From assembly GCA_028716365.1 (NCBI GenBank), contig JAQUPZ010000012.1:62001-126000 (forward strand): a stretch of 64,000 bases of DNA, read 5' to 3'. This DNA comes from Kiritimatiellia bacterium. Lineage in GTDB: Bacteria; Verrucomicrobiota; Kiritimatiellia; UBA8416; YA12-FULL-48-11. Below are positions 59,686-64,000 of the stretch, piece by piece; position 1 is the first letter of the stretch; every line of letters starts with the position of its first letter. Both the position numbers and the translations under genes were made by a program. Below the pieces are notes generated by a model. That model ran no database searches. It saw only the letters and a list, made by a program, of their open reading frames with translations, and was not told the DNA's origin.

Positions 59686-61548
59686 ATGTGTGGAATCGTG
59701 GGCATAGTTTCACGGAATGTTATTCAGCGGGATGGCCGAATTGACCGTATGACGGAATGTCTGCGGCATCGAGGTCCTGATGATATGCATATTGCTTTTC
59801 TGCCAGAGTGTCATCTTGGTCATTGTCGCTTAAGCGTGATTGATATTGCTGGCGGCAAACAGCCGATGTCCGATGAAACCAGACGTTACTGGATTGTGTT
59901 CAATGGTGAGATCTTTAACTATCGCGAACTAAGGGAGGTTTTGAAAGAGAAGGGATGGACTTTTCGGACTGAATCGGATACGGAAGTTCTTCTCAGGGCC
60001 TGTCAGGAATACGGGGATGAGACACCTTTGCATCTTAATGGTCAATTTGCGTTTGCTTTCTGGGACAATAAAAAGAAAAATCTGTTTGCTGCCAGGGATC
60101 GGATGGGTGAAAAACCATTCTACTGGGCTATGAACGGTAGAAATGATTTTATTTTTGCCTCGGAAATAAAAGCATTGCTGATGGATAGTTTCTTGAGGCC
60201 AAGCCTGAATGAATTGGCCCTAAATGATTACATGTCGTTAAACTATATCTCTCCAGATCAAACAATTTATGAAGAAGTTCGCACGTTACAGCCTGGGCAC
60301 GTTCTTAGATTCGAAAATGGTCATGTAAGGGAGTGGTGTTACTGGCAACCACAATATTCCGTTATGGCAGATATTTCTCTTGATGAAGCTGTGAATAGGT
60401 GCCGAAGTCTCATCGAGCAGGCTGTTAAACGGCAAATGGTTGCCGATGTTTCTGTGGGAGCGTTTCTAAGTGGTGGACTGGACTCAAGTACCATTGTAGC
60501 GCTTATGTCGAAACATGCAAAAGGACCTGTTAAGACCTTTTCTGTTGGCTTTGGTAAAATTATTAATGAACTGCCATGGGCGAATATCATTGCTAAACGT
60601 TACAAGACTGAACATCACGAGATTCAGATGGATATTCCGGTCGGAGAAATGTTGGAGAAAATGGTAGATGTTTATGACGAACCGTTTGCCGATTCTTCTA
60701 ATATTCCTACGTTCCTGATTTCTCAGTTTGCCAGCAAAGAAGTGAAGGTGGTCTTGTCCGGGGATGGTGGTGATGAAATTTTCGGCGGATATGAGTGGTA
60801 TTCTCATTTGCTAAATTCTGAAAAATTGGAATCCAGCGAGATTTCTTCTCTGCTTCGTCTGGCTGTTATAAAAAACATTCTTAGGGTCCTTGCAAAGTTT
60901 GGTGTTCCCTGTAAAGCGGCAAGAGATCAGGCTTCTTTGGTACATTATTACGGGAGTATCCACCATAATTTTACAAGGCCGATAGATCGTCATTTGGCTT
61001 TTCTAACTGGAATTAATCGTGCTGATGATTATCGTGAAGGATTAAACAGAATTGATTCCTTAAGGAAAACATTTTGTCCTGTTGAAGATTCTGGTGGAGT
61101 GGATCAGGCGATATCATTTGATATAAATTGCTATCTGCCTGGGGACATACTGGTGAAAGTGGATCGAGCTGCAATGGCCAATGGATTGGAGGTCAGAGCG
61201 CCATTTCTGGATGTTGACTTGGTCGAATTCTTGTTGGCGATTCCATGGAAATTACGATTCAAACACATGGAATTAAAATATCTGTTGAGAAATGCATGTC
61301 AGGATTTATGGCCGTCCGAGATACAGGTACGGTCCAAGCAAGGATTTGGAGCTCCTGTCCGAGAATGGCTTGAGAGAGGGGATGTTAAGGAAATACGCCA
61401 ACGTATTTTTGCGCGTAACAGTTCATTGTCGTATTTATTTCCAAACGCGAATAAATGGCCTCATGGCCGGAATCCACAACGCTGTTGGGCGCTGTTGTGT
61501 TTTGGTCTTTGGCTGGAGAAGCATGATACATGTCTTCGTCACCTTTAG
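59686..61548 (+). CDS. asnB: Glutamine-dependent asparagine synthase
   Basis: A 620-residue amidotransferase. MCGIVGIVS provides the N-terminal Cys2 nucleophile, and LRHRGPDDMH and YWIVFNGEIFNYRELRE complete the glutaminase domain. The PP-loop ATP site SVGAFLSGGLDSSTIVALM, the SGDGGDEIFGGYEWY motif and the C-terminal GLEVRAPFLDVDLVEF are intact. In polysaccharide loci AsnB-like enzymes often amidate sugars (for example uronic acids), which fits the TviB-type dehydrogenase in this locus. It overlaps the GT2 gene by 19 bp. Confidence 0.92.
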   Translation: MCGIVGIVSRNVIQRDGRIDRMTECLRHRGPDDMHIAFLPECHLGHCRLSVIDIAGGKQPMSDETRRYWIVFNGEIFNYRELREVLKEKGWTFRTESDTEVLLRACQEYGDETPLHLNGQFAFAFWDNKKKNLFAARDRMGEKPFYWAMNGRNDFIFASEIKALLMDSFLRPSLNELALNDYMSLNYISPDQTIYEEVRTLQPGHVLRFENGHVREWCYWQPQYSVMADISLDEAVNRCRSLIEQAVKRQMVADVSVGAFLSGGLDSSTIVALMSKHAKGPVKTFSVGFGKIINELPWANIIAKRYKTEHHEIQMDIPVGEMLEKMVDVYDEPFADSSNIPTFLISQFASKEVKVVLSGDGGDEIFGGYEWYSHLLNSEKLESSEISSLLRLAVIKNILRVLAKFGVPCKAARDQASLVHYYGSIHHNFTRPIDRHLAFLTGINRADDYREGLNRIDSLRKTFCPVEDSGGVDQAISFDINCYLPGDILVKVDRAAMANGLEVRAPFLDVDLVEFLLAIPWKLRFKHMELKYLLRNACQDLWPSEIQVRSKQGFGAPVREWLERGDVKEIRQRIFARNSSLSYLFPNANKWPHGRNPQRCWALLCFGLWLEKHDTCLRHL

Positions 61549-62585
61549 TATCGGTCTTGATGGCGGTTCATAACGAGGATGCTTTTCTTGAAGCTTCAAT
61601 TGCCAGTATTCTTAAACAAACATTTGGTGATTATGAGTTTATAATAGTGGATGACGCATCATCGAATGAACGTACGAGGAATATTCTGGCAAAACTGAAG
61701 GATGATAGAGTCAGGTTAATTCGAAATGATGTTAATAGAGGGCTTGCGGTTTCGCTTAACAGGGGATTGGGGCTTGCTTGTGGTAAGTATATTGCCAGAA
61801 TGGATGCCGACGATGTATCGTTATCGGTAAGGTTGGAAACACAGGTTGAATTCCTGGATAGAAATCCGGATGTCGGAATTGTCGGTTCTGCATTTCAGTT
61901 AATAGATGCTGATGGTCGTAAGGGAAAGTTCAGGTTTTTACCCTTTACAGATACTGGCGTTCGGTGGTTGGGGTTGTTGTGTAATCCTTTCGTGCACTCT
62001 ACTGTAATGCTCAGGAAACAGGTGCTTCTTTCGTGTGATCTTAAGTATGATGAAGCCTGCCCTTTGTCTCAAGATTATGAATTGTGGATGCGACTACTAG
62101 TCCATACAAGAGGAGTCAATATTCAGCGACCGCTCCTAATGTACCGTATTCATGGAGGAAGTATTGGTTCGAACAGGAGGGCAGAACAACTCGCATACCA
62201 TTTTGTTACTACTTGTCGAACTATTAAGGAGTTCCTGCCGCATTTTAATGTTTCTGACGAGACGTTGAAAGCGCTGCAGGATATAATGGCTCAAGGGGTA
62301 TCCTGGCGTGACCAAAGCGAAAGACGGCGGACGGAACTGGCGATGTCATATCTCGAAATGCTGGAATGTTTTTTGCAGGATTACAGCCAAAGCCAAGGTA
62401 TAACAGAAGCTCGATGTCTGGGTATACGCACGGTGTTAAATGTTTTTGTACTTCCGGCTCCGTATTTCAAAGATTGGATGGTTGTACTCCGGCGGATTCT
62501 TGAAATAGATCCGCATTTGCCCTTTACAATCTTTCGCATTGTTTTCAATTCAGGTGCACGACATTTAAGGGCCTTGTTATCTTAA
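61530..62585 (+). CDS. Glycosyltransferase family 2
   Basis: A 351-residue GT-A enzyme. VSVLMAVHNEDAFLEASIAS opens the nucleotide-binding fold; the metal-binding D-x-D appears as RMDADDVS. The later WLGLLCNPFVHSTVMLRKQ and CPLSQDYELWMRLL segments fit the acceptor region, with a helical C-terminus. It would extend the repeat unit at the cytoplasmic membrane face. ATG at 61530 has GGAG upstream and starts inside the asnB gene. Confidence 0.88.
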   Translation: MSSSPLVSVLMAVHNEDAFLEASIASILKQTFGDYEFIIVDDASSNERTRNILAKLKDDRVRLIRNDVNRGLAVSLNRGLGLACGKYIARMDADDVSLSVRLETQVEFLDRNPDVGIVGSAFQLIDADGRKGKFRFLPFTDTGVRWLGLLCNPFVHSTVMLRKQVLLSCDLKYDEACPLSQDYELWMRLLVHTRGVNIQRPLLMYRIHGGSIGSNRRAEQLAYHFVTTCRTIKEFLPHFNVSDETLKALQDIMAQGVSWRDQSERRRTELAMSYLEMLECFLQDYSQSQGITEARCLGIRTVLNVFVLPAPYFKDWMVVLRRILEIDPHLPFTIFRIVFNSGARHLRALLS

Positions 62586-62638
62586 GTTATAGTGAAAGAT
62601 TTTGGTCCTGATTTGCAGTCCAATTTAAAAAGATATAA

Positions 62639-63736
62639 ATGATAGCTATTATATCAACGGCTCATGGGCGTGGATCTGGGGCAGAGGTGATATTGGAGTG
62701 CCTGTTGAGGGGCGCTCAGAATTTGTCTATGCCTTTATGTCTTGTTGCACCACCTGATTCGGCTGTTTTTAATGTTGCCACCTGTTTGGGTATAAGGGTT
62801 TTACCGCTTTTAACGAGTTGTGACCGCTTAATCGAGAATACTTTCTCTGTTTTTCGACTTATGGATAAATTGCGTGATAGCAGACTTGTACATGCCTGGC
62901 ACGCACGTGGTTTTGAACAGGCTTGGTGGCTTGGAAGAAAACTTGGTATACCTTCAGTAGGCACATTACACGATCATCCTGCAGCTTCATTTCATGGCCA
63001 TGTTCGACGACAAATAATGAAGTCTTCGGCGAATAATCTTCAAGGACTTGTGTGTGTAAGTCAGGCTGTTTTGGAAGTTTGCAAGTCCTTCGGATATAAA
63101 GGTCATCTGACAATAATAAGGAATGGAATTCTTGATCAGGAGAAAAATAATACTTCAACAAAACATCAAAATAAAAGAGTAAATATAGGTTTCTTGGGTA
63201 TGAACGCACCCTTAAAGGGATTTAATGTCGTGGAACAGTGGATTCGGCGAGGAGTCTTGAAAGATATAGAGTGGCATTTTTACGGAGAAATAGCCCCGGT
63301 TTTTGTTGCGAGTCTTAAACAATTAGAACGGGAATTTAATGAAGAAATACTATTTGAAGGCAGAAGATCGACAAAGGAAATATTTTCAAAAATTGACATT
63401 CTGGTACATCCATCGATTGAATTTGATGCTTTCCCTACTGTATTGCTTGAGGCTGCACGTGCAGGAATTCCTTCGATTGCCTGTAATATTGGAGGGGCAC
63501 CGGAAATTGTTGATCATGGTCGTACCGGTTTTGTTTTTGATCTTGAAAAGCCGGATGAAGGGTTGAAGTTATTGCAACTTTTGATTTCAGATCGCCTTAT
63601 GAGGGAAAATTTTGGTTTAGCGGCAAGGCGTAGATTTGAAGATAAATTCAAAGTGGCTCGAATGGTTGACGAATACAACGGATATTGGCGGGATATTATG
63701 AACTTACAAAGTAATAAGGGAATAAAATGCCTATAG
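62639..63736 (+). CDS. Glycosyltransferase family 4
   Basis: A 365-residue GT-B enzyme. The C-terminal donor site SIEFDAFPTVLLEAARAGIP (E-x7-E form) and ACNIGGAPEIVDHGRTGFVF are diagnostic for GT4. The N-terminal half has the Rossmann acceptor fold (AHGRGSGAEVILECLL). It uses a nucleotide-activated sugar to extend the glycan. It overlaps the next gene by 10 bp. Confidence 0.88.
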   Translation: MIAIISTAHGRGSGAEVILECLLRGAQNLSMPLCLVAPPDSAVFNVATCLGIRVLPLLTSCDRLIENTFSVFRLMDKLRDSRLVHAWHARGFEQAWWLGRKLGIPSVGTLHDHPAASFHGHVRRQIMKSSANNLQGLVCVSQAVLEVCKSFGYKGHLTIIRNGILDQEKNNTSTKHQNKRVNIGFLGMNAPLKGFNVVEQWIRRGVLKDIEWHFYGEIAPVFVASLKQLEREFNEEILFEGRRSTKEIFSKIDILVHPSIEFDAFPTVLLEAARAGIPSIACNIGGAPEIVDHGRTGFVFDLEKPDEGLKLLQLLISDRLMRENFGLAARRRFEDKFKVARMVDEYNGYWRDIMNLQSNKGIKCL

Positions 63737-64000
63737 GTTTAGTCGTTGGAACACTTGTCTTTCTTGGAGTTTGTGTAATTTTGTTACTGGCCCTTTCGCA
63801 GCAAAATATCAATCTTCTCACAATTTTGGGCGTGTTTCCGTTTGTGGTTTATTTTGTGAACCGTCCTGATGTCTGGCTTGGATTTATAATAGTTCTTTGG
63901 CAAAGTTTGTTAAAATTTCCTCAGGCACCAACAAATTTGACGATATGTCATGTGTTCGCCTTTCTTTTAATTCTCTTTCTGATTCCGTACAGGTTAATAG
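63727..64000 (+). CDS. Start of a polytopic membrane protein, cut by the window edge
   Basis: Open from ATG at 63727 with AAGGGA upstream to the right end (91 codons, no stop). Three or four hydrophobic helices are encoded at once (GLVVGTLVFLGVCVILLLAL, TILGVFPFVVYFVN, and further). The location after the GTs and the start pattern suggest a second Wzy/O-antigen ligase-like protein, which would need the downstream sequence to confirm. Confidence 0.6.
   Translation, partial: MPIGLVVGTLVFLGVCVILLLALSQQNINLLTILGVFPFVVYFVNRPDVWLGFIIVLWQSLLKFPQAPTNLTICHVFAFLLILFLIPYRLI

Overview
The window comes from a Gram-negative bacterium. Outer-membrane beta-barrels, a heptosyltransferase-like GT9, an LpxH-like phosphoesterase and a Wzx/Wzy-type surface polysaccharide locus all point to an LPS-bearing envelope. 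ECF sigma genes paired with membrane proteins, an anti-sigma/PQQ-propeller fusion, a ThuA protein, a GHL10 lipid- or envelope-side hydrolase and DPFSGKPL-type exported proteins suggest the PVC group (Lentisphaerota, Kiritimatiellota or relatives). That placement is an inference: no rRNA gene or other decisive marker is present. I saw no tRNA, rRNA, CRISPR array, insertion sequence or prophage.

Layout. (1) 1-7588: an ECF sigma factor, a membrane anti-sigma factor fused to an extracytoplasmic beta-propeller, an alginate-export-type porin, two molybdate-type binding proteins, two small membrane proteins, and an ABC permease and ATPase, all co-directional. It reads as one regulated uptake cassette for a metal oxyanion. 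(2) 7595-11121: a convergent exported protein and a second ECF sigma operon with 4-bp overlaps between genes. (3) 11270-15993: a pentose operon with a FucI/AraA-like isomerase, ribulokinase and ribulose-phosphate 4-epimerase, followed by a ThuA-domain protein. (4) 16071-31586: housekeeping and mixed genes, including an EF-G paralogue, a PflA-like radical SAM protein, YebC, RuvC, a Tat-exported TIM-barrel protein, a Nif3 protein, a metal-ligand-rich membrane protein next to a subtilisin, a cobalamin adenosyltransferase, a HAD phosphatase, a cNMP-binding protein, a DUF1015 protein, a short UvrC and a GT9. (5) 31608-39661 (minus strand): a beta-barrel, an isochorismatase-like hydrolase, a pyrimidine-dimer glycosylase, thioredoxin, a proline-rich tail-anchored repeat protein, frr, pyrH and a GHL10 protein.

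(6) 39838-64000: a surface polysaccharide locus, running off the right edge. It has a NusG/RfaH-like antiterminator, nucleotide-sugar genes (GalE-like epimerase, RmlA, RmlC-like, WecB, GDP-mannose 3,5-epimerase-like, TviB-type dehydrogenase), two Wzy/ligase-type membrane proteins (the second cut by the window end), a Wzx-like flippase, GT11, GT2 and GT4 glycosyltransferases, two methyltransferases, two SGNH-like proteins, an AsnB, a GbsR/MarR-like regulator and a B12-binding radical SAM protein on the opposite strand. The 0.7-kb gap at 57562-58290 appears to hold a decayed minus-strand gene.

The most unusual items are the sigma/anti-sigma-propeller/porin/two-binding-protein transporter cassette and the proline-rich tail-anchored protein carrying about eleven copies of a short T-x-R/K-I/L motif. 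All calls are by eye from motifs and context; no database search was run.
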